Shown here piece after piece: positions 22,591-30,765 of a stretch of DNA of 36,790 nt (within the stretch, counting starts at the first letter, position 1; the number at the start of each line of letters is the position of its first letter). A program made the translations under genes and the position numbers. The notes beneath the pieces were generated by a model that saw only the letters and a list, made by a program, of their open reading frames with translations, searched no databases and had not been told where the DNA came from. This DNA is from an uncultured Eubacteriales bacterium (GTDB lineage Bacteria; Bacillota; Clostridia; Oscillospirales; CAG-382). The DNA is taken from the NCBI GenBank assembly GCA_934444645.1, contig CAKSCV010000025.1, forward strand, positions 1-36,790, read 5' to 3'.

Positions 22591-23955
22591 ATGACAGAAC
22601 AAAAAAGAAGCAGTTTCACGGGAAAAATCGGCTTTGTGCTTGCCGCGGCAGGCTCGGCAGTCGGCCTCGGAAACATTTGGCGTTTCCCGTATCTTGCCGC
22701 ACAATACGGCGGCGGGATCTTCTTGCTCGTTTACATCATTCTCGCTGTGACCTTCGGCTTCGCCTTAATGACGGCGGAAATTGCTCTCGGCCGCAAAACC
22801 GGCCTCAGTGCCATCGGCGCATACCAAAAGCTCGATAAACGGTTTTCGTTTGTCGGCATACTCAGTGCGGTCATTCCGGCGGTGATTTTGCCGTACTATT
22901 CGGTCATCGGCGGTTGGGTCATCAAGTATTTGGTTGCCTTTTGCGACGGCGATGCGATGGCAACCACGGCTGACGATTATTTCGAAACCTTTATCGGAAA
23001 AACCGGTGAACCGCTGCTTTGGTTCTTCGTGTTCCTCGGCATTACGGCGGTGGTCGTTATGTGCGGCGTGGAAAAGGGCGTTGAAAATGTCAGCAAGTTC
23101 ATGATGCCGATACTTGTGGTTTTGTCTGTCGGTATCGCTGTATACGGCTTGTTCCGAGAAGGTGCCGTGGACGGCCTTCGCTACTATCTGCTCCCCGATT
23201 TCAGTAAGTTTTCGATTAAGACCGTGCTTGCCGCCATGGGACAGCTGTTCTATTCCATGTCGCTTGCCATGGGCATTATGATCACCTACGGTTCGTACAT
23301 GAAAAAAGACGTCCATATCGAAACGTCGGTCAAACAGATCGAGTTATTCGATACGGGTATCGCCTTTATTGCAGGGCTTATGATTATTCCGGCGGTGTTT
23401 GTCTTCTCGGGCGGCGATGCCTCTGCCTTGGGCAAAGGTCCCGGCCTTATGTTCGTCACCTTGCCGAAGGTGTTTGAAAGCATGGGCATGGCAGGCACGA
23501 TCATGGGCATCGCGTTCTTTATCATGGTGCTGTTTGCGGCGCTGACCTCTTCGATTTCGTTAATGGAGACGGTGGTCTCGATCGTCTGCGATAAATTCAG
23601 GATGAAACGCATTCCGGCCTGCCTTGTCGTTCTGGGCTTCTCGATCGTTCTCGGCTTCCTGTCCTCGACCGGCTACGGACTTCTCGGCTTTGTCAAAATC
23701 ATCGGTATGCAGTTCCTTGATTTCTTCGATTTCATCACCAACAGCGTTCTCATGCCGATCGTGGCGCTTTGCACCTGTGTTTTCGTCGGCTACTTCATTA
23801 AGCCGCAGGCGATTATTTCCGAGGTGGAGTGCAACGGCGTCAAGTTCAAGCGCAAGAAAATGTTTGCCGTAATCATCAAATACGTCGCACCGATCTGTAT
23901 CGTGCTGATCCTTGTTTCTTCGGTGCTCGACGCGTTCGGCATTTTCAAGCTGTAA
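22591..23955 (+). CDS. Sodium-dependent NSS family transporter
   Basis: A 454-residue inner-membrane transporter of the neurotransmitter:sodium symporter family (LeuT fold), importing an amino acid or similar amine with Na+. The helix 1 signature GSAVGLGNIWRFPYLAAQYG (residues about 20-40), which forms the Na+ and substrate sites, is intact. About eleven to twelve membrane helices follow, including the helix 6 region (AMGQLFYSMSLAMGIMITYG) and a helix 8-like LFAALTSSISLMETVV. The start at 22591 is chosen because AAGGA at 22575-22579 overlaps the alternative ATG at 22579. It is a single-gene unit with its own promoter and terminator. The substrate cannot be assigned. Confidence 0.94.
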   Translation: MTEQKRSSFTGKIGFVLAAAGSAVGLGNIWRFPYLAAQYGGGIFLLVYIILAVTFGFALMTAEIALGRKTGLSAIGAYQKLDKRFSFVGILSAVIPAVILPYYSVIGGWVIKYLVAFCDGDAMATTADDYFETFIGKTGEPLLWFFVFLGITAVVVMCGVEKGVENVSKFMMPILVVLSVGIAVYGLFREGAVDGLRYYLLPDFSKFSIKTVLAAMGQLFYSMSLAMGIMITYGSYMKKDVHIETSVKQIELFDTGIAFIAGLMIIPAVFVFSGGDASALGKGPGLMFVTLPKVFESMGMAGTIMGIAFFIMVLFAALTSSISLMETVVSIVCDKFRMKRIPACLVVLGFSIVLGFLSSTGYGLLGFVKIIGMQFLDFFDFITNSVLMPIVALCTCVFVGYFIKPQAIISEVECNGVKFKRKKMFAVIIKYVAPICIVLILVSSVLDAFGIFKL

Positions 23956-23960
23956 GCCAT

Positions 23961-23990
23961 AAAAGCGGTCTGTTTTGACAGGCCGCTTTT
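23961..23990 (+). terminator. Intrinsic terminator after the NSS transporter
   Basis: AAAAGCGGTCTG pairs with CAGGCCGCTTTT around a short loop containing TTTTGA. Confidence 0.85.
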
Positions 23991-24023
23991 GTGTACCGCA
24001 GAACGTATTTGCGCTGGACTAAC

Positions 24024-24190
24024 AATCCCTCAGTCAGCAAATAAATTGAAAATTGACAATTGAAAGTTGAACATTGGGGAGATAGTTAAAGCTTTGTGCG
24101 CTGAGAGCAACCGCGTCGGCGTTTTGCCGTCCATGTGTAAGGGAAGGCGGCACGCGGAATGCGCCGGAAGGGTTGTTATAAAAATAAGCT
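24024..24190 (-). repeat. Short intergenic repeat, reversed copy of the 27440-27835 family
   Basis: Reading the minus strand, this contains AACCCTTCCGGCGCATTCCG and the CTTCCCTTACAC segment of repeat R, then a TTTCAATTGTCAATTTTCAA stretch and the start of repeat S (GCTGACTGAGGGATTG). The AT stretch recurs next to the other array at 27927-27955. Confidence 0.75.
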
Positions 24191-24204
24191 TTTGCAGCAG
24201 TTTG

Positions 24205-24234
24205 AAGCGGTTTGTTTTGGCAGACCGCTTTTTG
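24205..24234 (+). terminator. Second, similar terminator
   Basis: AAGCGGTTTG pairs with CAGACCGCTT, followed by TTT. The sequence is nearly the same as the terminator 240 bp upstream. Confidence 0.65.
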
Positions 24235-24258
24235 TATACGAGGTTTGTGTGAAAGGAA

Positions 24259-24307
24259 ATACCCGAACCGTATATACGATTCGGGTATCTGACGGACGTT
24301 CCGTCGG
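24259..24307 (-). terminator. Possible terminator of the 26309-24350 operon
   Basis: Two inverted repeats lie 43-91 nt past the oxidoreductase stop codon: GACGGA/TCCGTC and then ATACCCGAA/TTCGGGTAT, the second followed on the minus strand by TTCCTTT. The T-run is poor. Confidence 0.45.
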
Positions 24308-24349
24308 GGAAAAAAGAAAAGAAAAAGGAGTATGAATAAGCATTCACAA

Positions 24350-25375
24350 TCAGAAATTGTAAGCGGGCGCGACCGGCTTTCCGGTTTTGGCGGATTCCAC
24401 GATGGCAAGGCAGCAGGCAATGGTTTTTGCACCCTGCACACCGTCCATGGCAACCGGTTCGTCGTTTTCGATGGTCTTGGCAAACACTTCGAATTCCAGA
24501 CCGGCATTGTGGTTTTTGATCTCGATCGGAAGGGTCTGCGGCTCGGCAAGATCCACGCCGTCTTTGTCCACAACGTATAACGTCATGTGATCCGAGGTGT
24601 TGTCGCACAAAATCGTGCCTTTGGTGCCGAAAAGCTGCGTGCGCATGGTATACGGACGCTTGCAGCCGGTCGAAACAAAGACTTTTCCGATGACGCCGTT
24701 CGGAAATTTCAATACCGAGATGGTGGCGTCGTCATAAGAGACCTCCGGCAGAAGCTTGTGTGCGCCGTAGGCAAAGACCTCTAACGGATCGCCGGCATAC
24801 CAGCGCAGCAGATCGACCGCATGGCAGCCGCCGCCGACAACGCCGTGCCGGCTCGGATCCTTGCGCCACGCGTGCAGCAGCTTTGCATAGTCGTGCGCAT
24901 ATTCGGATTCCACATAATATAACTCACCGATGGTGCCGGCATCAATGATTTCTTTTGCTTTGACAAACGCCGGCGTAAAACGGCAGATCTGACCGACCAT
25001 GAATTTCTGCTGCGGATGCTTACGTGCGCAGGCAACGATGGCTTCCATGTCCTCACGGTTCAAGGCGAGCGGCTTTTCGCACATCACGTGCTTGCCGGCA
25101 TCGAGAAACGTGGTGCTGATCTCGCGGTGAGTTTGGTCGGGCGTGGCGACGATGACGGCGTCAAGCTCCGGATCGTTTAAGAAGGCGTGATAGTCGGCAA
25201 AGCGGCGTTCTTCGGGAATGCCGAGCTCATCGCTGACGGTTTTTAAGGTTTCGGGATTCGTGTCGCAGACGGCGCGCACCTCGGCGCCGTGTTCCAGAAC
25301 AGCTTGCAAATGCAGCTTTCCCATTCCGGGCGAAATACCGATAATGGCGACGCGAAGCGGATTTTTTTCAGACAT
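24350..25375 (-). CDS. Gfo/Idh/MocA family oxidoreductase
   Basis: A 341-residue NAD(P)-dependent oxidoreductase. The Rossmann start is LRVAIIGISPGMGKLHLQAV (first strand and glycine-rich turn), then AVCDTNPETLK, VIVATPDQTHRE, and the EKP motif in KHVMCEKPLALNRED. The substrate domain includes HGVVGGGCHAVDLLRWY with the conserved Asp/His pair. GGAGGT lies upstream of the ATG. It is 46 nt behind the DMT transporter gene and probably co-transcribed with it, suggesting that the transported compound or a product of it is the substrate. The divergent PocR-AraC regulator at 26536 is the likely controller. Confidence 0.92.
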   Translation of the reverse strand: MSEKNPLRVAIIGISPGMGKLHLQAVLEHGAEVRAVCDTNPETLKTVSDELGIPEERRFADYHAFLNDPELDAVIVATPDQTHREISTTFLDAGKHVMCEKPLALNREDMEAIVACARKHPQQKFMVGQICRFTPAFVKAKEIIDAGTIGELYYVESEYAHDYAKLLHAWRKDPSRHGVVGGGCHAVDLLRWYAGDPLEVFAYGAHKLLPEVSYDDATISVLKFPNGVIGKVFVSTGCKRPYTMRTQLFGTKGTILCDNTSDHMTLYVVDKDGVDLAEPQTLPIEIKNHNAGLEFEVFAKTIENDEPVAMDGVQGAKTIACCLAIVESAKTGKPVAPAYNF

Positions 25376-25421
25376 AGTAAGACCTCCGACAGAAGAATGA
25401 TATAGGGTTTTACGGGGAGCG

Positions 25422-26309
25422 TTACAGAACGGATACGCCGACTAACGCGGCACACATCAGCACGCAGCCGACAACATTTTTGACTGTCAGCCGTTCTTTT
25501 AAGAAGAGCCACGACAGGATCACGCTGACAAGCAGCACGCCCGTGTTGTCAAAGGTGTATAGCACCGTCACGTTGCCGACCATGGCGATAAGCCGCACCA
25601 TAAAGCTGACGGCGCACGCGGAAACAAAGGCGCAGGAGGCTAAATAAAAGCCGGATTTTTTGGTTTGCCGGAAGGTTTTTCCGAAGCTGCCGCGTTTTTG
25701 ATACAATACATATAGTGCCGAGAATAACATCGAGCCGAAAAAGGTCACACAAACCATTTCGTTCTTTAAGTCCTCGCCGGTAAGCTGTTGTTGGGCATTT
25801 AAGAGCGACCCATACGCGCCGTTGCAAAGCGCAAGGCCGGTGCAGGCAAGGTAGAAAACGCGCTTATCGGTATAGGCCTCCACGCCCTTTTGGCTGACAA
25901 GATACACGCCGATGAGCACCGCCGCCACCGAAAGCAGCTTGCCGATGCTTGGATATTCCCCGAAAAAGGTGGCTGTGCCGGTCGGAATCAAAATGCCGCC
26001 GGCGATCATGAATACCATGAGCACCGAATACGGCCCGGTTTTCGAAGCCGTGACAAGGCTAACATTGTACAAAAACAGCATTAAGGCGTTGCAAACACCG
26101 AGGATGACCGTAAGCGCATCCCATTCGAAGGTAAAGCCCGCAAGTGCAAAGGACATAAGTGCCGCCGCAAGCCCGTTGCACACGGTGAGCACGGATGCGC
26201 CGTCGCCGGATGAACCCGGATAGTGTTCCGCATAGCTGCGTCCCAAAAAGGATTGGAAGGTATATAAAACGATTTCGACAAACAAAAAGAAGATAACCGC
26301 CGCATCCAC
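25422..26309 (-). CDS. DMT/EamA-like transporter
   Basis: An integral membrane protein of about 295 residues with roughly ten hydrophobic helices in two halves, like the drug/metabolite transporter superfamily. The last helices (VLLVSVILSWLFLKERLT, ending in VVGCVLMCAALVGVSVL) match the EamA pattern, with the usual E-R after the helix. Start choice: AGGAGG at 26317-26322 is 7 nt before an in-frame GTG (26309) but only 1 nt before an ATG (26315), so I prefer GTG; the ATG adds two residues. A still longer frame to 26396 is excluded because the promoter lies inside it. The substrate is unknown. First gene of an operon with the oxidoreductase. Confidence 0.85.
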   Translation of the reverse strand: MDAAVIFFLFVEIVLYTFQSFLGRSYAEHYPGSSGDGASVLTVCNGLAAALMSFALAGFTFEWDALTVILGVCNALMLFLYNVSLVTASKTGPYSVLMVFMIAGGILIPTGTATFFGEYPSIGKLLSVAAVLIGVYLVSQKGVEAYTDKRVFYLACTGLALCNGAYGSLLNAQQQLTGEDLKNEMVCVTFFGSMLFSALYVLYQKRGSFGKTFRQTKKSGFYLASCAFVSACAVSFMVRLIAMVGNVTVLYTFDNTGVLLVSVILSWLFLKERLTVKNVVGCVLMCAALVGVSVL

Positions 26310-26341
26310 AAGCATTCCTCCTGCGCGGTTTTGTTGTCTGT

Positions 26342-26370
26342 ATTGTAACGAAAAACGTGCAAAAATACAA
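26342..26370 (-). promoter_or_regulatory. Promoter for the DMT transporter-oxidoreductase operon
   Basis: On the minus strand TTGTAT-N17-TACAAT lies about 30 nt upstream of the AGGAGG/GTG start. Confidence 0.7.
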
Positions 26371-26420
26371 GGCAGTATTGATAACAAAACCTGCAATATC
26401 GATAATTTTCAAAAAAGTGC

Positions 26421-26449
26421 TTGTCAAAGGCGAACGACCGTGTTATAAT
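26421..26449 (+). promoter_or_regulatory. Promoter for the PocR-AraC regulator
   Basis: TTGTCA-N17-TATAAT, divergent from the transporter promoter, with 50 bp between the two -35 boxes. Confidence 0.8.
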
Positions 26450-26535
26450 GAAGGCATCGAAAGGAAAACCGGAACAAATGCCGCAAAGGCAGTTGTTTCC
26501 GGAACTGCTGCACAGAAAGGACGGTGTGTGGACGG

Positions 26536-27390
26536 ATGCCCTCCTTAGAGGAACTGATCGAGGATTTTTATCAAATTTCCGGTATCCGTTTGGATATTGT
26601 TGACAGCCGCTTTCGCACGGTGCTTGTGGAATCGGGCGGTTCGCTGCAAGAGTTTTGTTCGCTTGTGCATACGTCGGAGAGCTGCTTAAAAACGTGTCTT
26701 GCGTCCGACAAAAAAGCGTTTCTTGCCGCGGAAAAGAGCGGAAAAACCCATGTATACACCTGTCCGTTCGGCATTACCGAGGTAATGGTGCCGATTTGGG
26801 ACGGCATGAAGATCGAAGGGTATTTTTTCGTGTCGTTGGGAACGCGCGGCGAAGAGAGGGCGAGTGCCGCCCGAAAGGCGCATCTTGCCGCCGGCTGTCC
26901 GGAGGAAGATTTTTCCGCGGCTTTGCGGAATATGCCGTGCTACGACGAAAAGACACTGAAAGCGAATTTGGTTTTTTTGGAGCTGCTTGCGGAGCACATC
27001 GGGGGACACCATCTGTTGGAAACGGCAAAGCCGACAACCGGCGAGTTAATCAAACGCTGTATCGATACTGCCGACCGCAAGATCACGCTTGCGGAGCTTG
27101 GTAAAACGCTGCATCGCAGCACCGTTACGCTCACGCAATGCTTCCGGAAGGAATTCGGGATGTCGATCATGGACTATGTCGCCGAGCGGCGGTTGGAAAA
27201 CGCGTGCCGGATGCTTGCCGAAACAACCGATACCATCGAAGAAATTGCTTTTCGGTGCGGTTACGGCAGTGCGGAGTATTTTTCGCGCTGCTTTACGAAG
27301 GTGTACGGCATTCCGCCGCGGCTTTGGGCGAAACGTGCGCGGCAGCTGCGCCGGGAGCCGCCTGAAACCAAAGAGGCTGATGAAAACTGA
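26536..27390 (+). CDS. AraC family regulator with PocR-type sensor domain
   Basis: A 284-residue regulator. Residues about 1-150 resemble the PocR ligand-binding domain: MPSLEELIEDFYQISGI, then a cysteine set (EFCSLVHTSESCLKTCLAS and VYTCPFGITEVMVPI), and GYFFVSLGT. This domain is thought to bind small hydrocarbon-derived ligands. Residues about 180-275 form the AraC DNA-binding domain (LAELGKTLHRSTVTLTQCFR, then IEEIAFRCGYGSAEYFSRCF). The start is uncertain: AAAGGA at 26516-26521 is 14 nt before the ATG at 26536 and only 2 nt before an in-frame GTG at 26524. It is divergent from the transporter-oxidoreductase operon, its likely target. Confidence 0.9.
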   Translation: MPSLEELIEDFYQISGIRLDIVDSRFRTVLVESGGSLQEFCSLVHTSESCLKTCLASDKKAFLAAEKSGKTHVYTCPFGITEVMVPIWDGMKIEGYFFVSLGTRGEERASAARKAHLAAGCPEEDFSAALRNMPCYDEKTLKANLVFLELLAEHIGGHHLLETAKPTTGELIKRCIDTADRKITLAELGKTLHRSTVTLTQCFRKEFGMSIMDYVAERRLENACRMLAETTDTIEEIAFRCGYGSAEYFSRCFTKVYGIPPRLWAKRARQLRREPPETKEADEN

Positions 27391-27432
27391 AAAATCCGCT
27401 CCGATGAAATTTCATCGGAGCGGATTTTTCAG
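27387..27432. terminator. Bidirectional terminator, perfect palindrome
   Basis: A perfect inverted repeat of 23 bases per arm, AAAAATCCGCTCCGATGAAA on the left and its complement on the right, with A/T runs at each end. It overlaps the last codons of the regulator gene. Confidence 0.88.
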
Positions 27433-27439
27433 TGGTTAA

Positions 27440-27835
27440 AGTTTGTATTTTGTAATAAACGACCCTTCCGACGCGCTTCGCGCGCCACCTTCCCTTACAC
27501 AGGGAAGGTGAAATTCCGCCGCCGCCATTATCAGCGCACAAAGCTTCGGCCGAAAACCGGCTCCCTTGTGTAAAGGGAGCTGTCAGCTTGCTGACTGAGG
27601 GATTGTCGAAATCTGCACCAACAACCCTTCCGGCACGCTCCGCGCGCCACCTTCCCTTGTACAGGGACGGCAACTGTCGCCGCAGTTGTGGCAATAAACG
27701 CCGGTTGCCGTGCGTTTTTCGGCTAAAGGAGCTGTCAGCTTGCTGACTGAGGGAGTGTTGGAAATCGTTGCCAACAACCCTTCCGGCACGCTCCGCGCGC
27801 CACCTTCCCTTACACAGGGAAGGCAAACTGCCGCC
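27440..27835. repeat. Alternating array of two short repeats (R-S-R-S-R)
   Basis: Repeat R (27455-27515, 27618-27675, 27770-27832) reads ACCCTTCCGGCACGCTCCGC and then CACCTTCCCTTACACAGGGAAGG, written here as two parts; it holds the small stems CGCGC/GCGCG and CTTCCCT/AGGGAAG. Repeat S (27559-27605, 27721-27757) reads GGAGCTGTCAGCTTGCTGAC followed by TGAGGG. R and S alternate at about 155-165 bp. I recall similar sequences as common intergenic repeats in gut Clostridia. No gene is credible here; the gap continues to 27944 with an AT-rich TTTCAATTTTCAATT-like stretch. Confidence 0.8.
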
Positions 27836-27944
27836 GCAACCATAGTGGTAAACGTTGGTCGACGCGCACGGTTGCGCAATACTCCGCAGAGGCCGTTCTG
27901 CCCTCTCCGGAAATTCCGTCTCCCTAATTTTCAACTTTCAATTT

Positions 27945-28979
27945 TCAATTCTCAAATCTCTCCGCGCGCGTTACCGAGCAAGCGTGTTCGCCGGAGGCCT
28001 TGTAAATGTCGCCGATGACCTTCAGCACCGGCAGCGCGTCCTCTAAGGTGCAGTAATACTCGGTTCCGCCGTCAAGCGCGCCGTAGAACCGTTTCATCAT
28101 CATGGCGTGGCCGTTTCCCCAGACGAGCTTTCCGAGCGCCATTTGGTCGGAATCGTCCACCACGACTTCATAGCCCTTGCCGCAGTCCTTGTATAGCTTG
28201 TTGTCCTGCAAGAGCAGCTTTCCTTTTTCGAGGTAAACTTCAATCAAGACCGATGCGTCTGTTACGTTGCAGTTGGTGGCGTAGAAAATGGCGGTTTTGC
28301 CGTTTGCATAGGTGACGGTCGCTTCGGCAGTGTCTTCTTCTTCGATGATGTTCCCGTTTTTGCGCAAGGAGGCTGTCCCAAAGGTATGGTCGATCTTGCC
28401 GCCGAAATAGTAGAGCATGTCGAGCGTGTGGATCGACTGGTTCATGAGAACGCCGCCGCCTTCGGTGGCAAAACGGCCTCTCCAGGGGCTTTCGGTGTAA
28501 TACGCGCCCGAACGGTTCCAGGTCATGAACGCACGCGCACCCAAAAAGGCGCCAAGCTCGCCGGAATCGATGATGGCTTTGGCGGTGAGATTGGTCGGGA
28601 TCACGCGGTTTTGGAAGGAAACGCAGACATGACGGCCGGTCTGTTTTTCGACGTTTAAGATTTCAAGACCTTCCTCGTAGTTCAAGGCTGCCGGCTTTTC
28701 GAGATAGACATCCGCACCGGCAAGCATACTGTCGATGGCCATGGGCTTGTGCAGGAAATGCGGCGTGCAGACGTGCACGACATCCGGCTTCACTTCGGCA
28801 AGCATGGTTTTGTAGTCGGTGTAGGTGCGTACCGGATAAGGAATCTCCGCAGCGGTTTTGACGAGCTTTGCGGTATCGATATCACAGATGGCGGCGATGG
28901 TGGCAAAATCGCTTTGGACAAGAGCGGCCGTGTGAACGGCACTGATCGCGCCGAGTCCGATAATAACAGCTTTTTTCAT
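27945..28979 (-). CDS. Gfo/Idh/MocA family oxidoreductase
   Basis: A 344-residue NAD(P)-dependent oxidoreductase. The Rossmann loop is VIIGLGAISAVHTAALV, followed by AAICDIDTAKL, VVHVCTPHFLHKPMAI and the EKP motif in DVYLEKPAALNYEEG. Then VCVSFQNRVIPTN and GGGVLMNQSIHTLDMLYYF form the substrate domain, with the family's late Asp/His replaced by NQSIH-TLD spacing. AAAGGATG lies before the ATG, and a strong promoter is at 29057-29085. It appears to be a single-gene unit. The substrate is unknown. Confidence 0.92.
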   Translation of the reverse strand: MKKAVIIGLGAISAVHTAALVQSDFATIAAICDIDTAKLVKTAAEIPYPVRTYTDYKTMLAEVKPDVVHVCTPHFLHKPMAIDSMLAGADVYLEKPAALNYEEGLEILNVEKQTGRHVCVSFQNRVIPTNLTAKAIIDSGELGAFLGARAFMTWNRSGAYYTESPWRGRFATEGGGVLMNQSIHTLDMLYYFGGKIDHTFGTASLRKNGNIIEEEDTAEATVTYANGKTAIFYATNCNVTDASVLIEVYLEKGKLLLQDNKLYKDCGKGYEVVVDDSDQMALGKLVWGNGHAMMMKRFYGALDGGTEYYCTLEDALPVLKVIGDIYKASGEHACSVTRAERFEN

Positions 28980-29056
28980 GATGCATCATCCTTTATTGTG
29001 TAGGTAGAGCTGCCGTGTTTCTTGCGGCAAAGGGATACGCTTTCGAATTCTGTCCC

Positions 29057-29085
29057 ATTATAACGCAACCGATGGAAAAAGTCAA
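29057..29085 (-). promoter_or_regulatory. Promoter for the oxidoreductase at 28979
   Basis: On the minus strand TTGACT-N17-TATAAT lies about 78 nt upstream of the ATG. Confidence 0.8.
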
Positions 29086-29134
29086 TAGGCGTTTTATGAC
29101 ATATTTTCTTGCGTGCGGTGCTGAAAATCGGCGT

Positions 29135-29623
29135 TTACGACAGCGTATTTCCGGCACTTTTTTTGGATAAACGCAGCTTCCGGAAAAATTCCGATAACAG
29201 CCCGGCGCACTCTTTTTCCAGAACACCGCCGGTAACGACCGGCTTGTGATTGTAGCCGATGGCGTTGAAATCGGCGATACTGCCGAACGAACCGGCTTTT
29301 TTGTCATACGCACCGAAATAGACGTGTTCGATGCGGGCGGCAATAATCGCACCGGCACACATGGGACACGGTTCAAGCGTGACATATAAGTCACAGCCGA
29401 TGAGCCGCCAGCCGCCCAATTTCCGGCAGGCCGCATCAATGGCACTTAATTCGGCATGATACAGCGCATTTTTGCCGGTTTCGCGGCGATTCCGGCCGCC
29501 GGCGATGATTTTTCCGTCCTTGACGATGACCGCTCCGACGGGCGTTTCGCCGTATTTGGCCGCCGTTTTGGCACGTCCCAAGGCGTGCCGCATAAAGGCT
29601 TCATGTGTTTTTGTGTCCGTCAT
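29135..29623 (-). CDS. tadA: tRNA-specific adenosine deaminase TadA
   Basis: A 162-residue zinc deaminase converting adenosine-34 to inosine in tRNA-Arg. The zinc site is visible: NALYHAELSAIDAA gives the His and catalytic Glu, and EPCPMCAGAI gives the two Cys ligands. The segment GETPVGAVIVKDGKIIAGGRN and the family's late FNAIGYNHKP-VVTGGVL region follow the TadA pattern. The start at 29623 begins one base after the CPBP protease stop codon; a GGGA-like site is 6-7 nt upstream. Frames reaching 29698 would overlap that gene and have no ribosome binding site. Third gene of a three-gene minus-strand operon. Confidence 0.93.
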   Translation of the reverse strand: MTDTKTHEAFMRHALGRAKTAAKYGETPVGAVIVKDGKIIAGGRNRRETGKNALYHAELSAIDAACRKLGGWRLIGCDLYVTLEPCPMCAGAIIAARIEHVYFGAYDKKAGSFGSIADFNAIGYNHKPVVTGGVLEKECAGLLSEFFRKLRLSKKSAGNTLS

Positions 29624-29624
29624 G

Positions 29625-30734
29625 TCAGATCCCATACCGATACATATAAATATTAAAAAGGAACAACAGCGTATAAAACACCGTTCCGGCCGAAACAAAG
29701 GTGCTTAGCGGCACCGACGGCACGGGAAGCGTGACCTCAAGCGTCTTTTCCGGATCGGCGCGGAAAGCGGCTTCGATCCGTTCGGCTTCTTCTTGCTTTT
29801 TCGCCGTAAACAGCCGGACAAGGTACATAAAGCCCCAAACAGCTAAAACGCCTAAAACAAGATAATAGATCCAGTTTGCCGTTTCGATTGCCTCTTCGCT
29901 TGCAAACTGCGGCAGAAGCGCGGTGAACACAAAGCTGACCGTGTTGTTAAGGGCGTGTAACAGGATGCCTGTGCGGACGCTTCCCGAAACTTCATAAACA
30001 GCGGCAAACACCAAACCCGAAGCAAGCGCATAGGCAAGCTGTGCCGGGCTTCCGTGTGCAAGGCCGAACAACAGCGCACTTGCCACGGCGGCATAGCCGA
30101 AGCCGTATCGGCGAAGCGAGCCGAAAATCACGCCGCGAAAGACAAATTCCTCCACAAGCGGCGTGAATACGCACAGCGAGAGGAACGAAACGATAAGGTC
30201 GCTTGCGGTCATGCGGACGGTTTCTTCGGCAGCAAACCCGGCAAAAAAGTCAGGGAAAATCCATCCGCCAACGGCGTTGCAAAGCAAGCTTGCTGCCGCG
30301 GCTGCGAGTGCCTGGAGTGCGAAAAGCGCCGGGAGACGCTTTATCTTTTTGCCGCCGCACACCGGGAACGTCGCGTCAAACGGCGTGTGTTTTACGTATT
30401 TTGCATACAGCGCAAACGGCAGAAAAAAGGCGGCAAGCTCGACCGCCATCGAGAAAAACGTTGTCCAGGCGATGGAGGAAGCAAGCGTTTCAAACCATAG
30501 ATTCGCCTGGCTTGGCGACATCGAAAACAAGGCTGTAAGCAGGTTTACGGTGCACAGCTTGACAAGCGGTTTCAGCAAAGCCGCTCCTGTGCTTATGGCC
30601 ACCGTGAATGCCGTTACGCCGAACAACAGACCGGCAAGAGCCGAGGTCTCGCGGCGCGCTTGCTTGAAGAAATACCGTTTATGCGGAGCTTGCAAGAGCT
30701 CTGTATTGGGGATGTTTTGGAACGGATCGGTCAC
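29625..30734 (-). CDS. CPBP family intramembrane metalloprotease
   Basis: A 369-residue membrane protein with about eight hydrophobic helices. The C-terminal half carries the CPBP (CAAX protease and bacteriocin-processing, Abi) motifs: VEEFVFRGVIFGSLRR (EExxxR), FGLAHGSPAQL (second motif His) and GILLHALNNTVSF (HxxxN/B). These glutamate-type intramembrane proteases process prenyl- or peptide substrates; no bacteriocin gene is nearby. Translation starts at GTG (30734), with GGAGGT 6 nt upstream. The C-terminus has a charged tail followed by one more helix. It lies 31 nt behind the COG2426-type gene and abuts tadA. Confidence 0.92.
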   Translation of the reverse strand: MTDPFQNIPNTELLQAPHKRYFFKQARRETSALAGLLFGVTAFTVAISTGAALLKPLVKLCTVNLLTALFSMSPSQANLWFETLASSIAWTTFFSMAVELAAFFLPFALYAKYVKHTPFDATFPVCGGKKIKRLPALFALQALAAAAASLLCNAVGGWIFPDFFAGFAAEETVRMTASDLIVSFLSLCVFTPLVEEFVFRGVIFGSLRRYGFGYAAVASALLFGLAHGSPAQLAYALASGLVFAAVYEVSGSVRTGILLHALNNTVSFVFTALLPQFASEEAIETANWIYYLVLGVLAVWGFMYLVRLFTAKKQEEAERIEAAFRADPEKTLEVTLPVPSVPLSTFVSAGTVFYTLLFLFNIYMYRYGI

Positions 30735-30765
30735 GCTTTCACCTCCGTAATGCTTGAAAAAGGTT

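Larger units (their letters stand above)
23956..24349. other. Intergenic gap with two similar terminators and a short repeat
   Basis: No gene is seen. The gap holds the transporter terminator (23961-23990), one reversed copy of the short intergenic repeat (24024-24190), a second terminator of closely similar sequence (24205-24234), and inverted repeats that may end the minus-strand oxidoreductase transcript (24259-24307). Confidence 0.65.
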
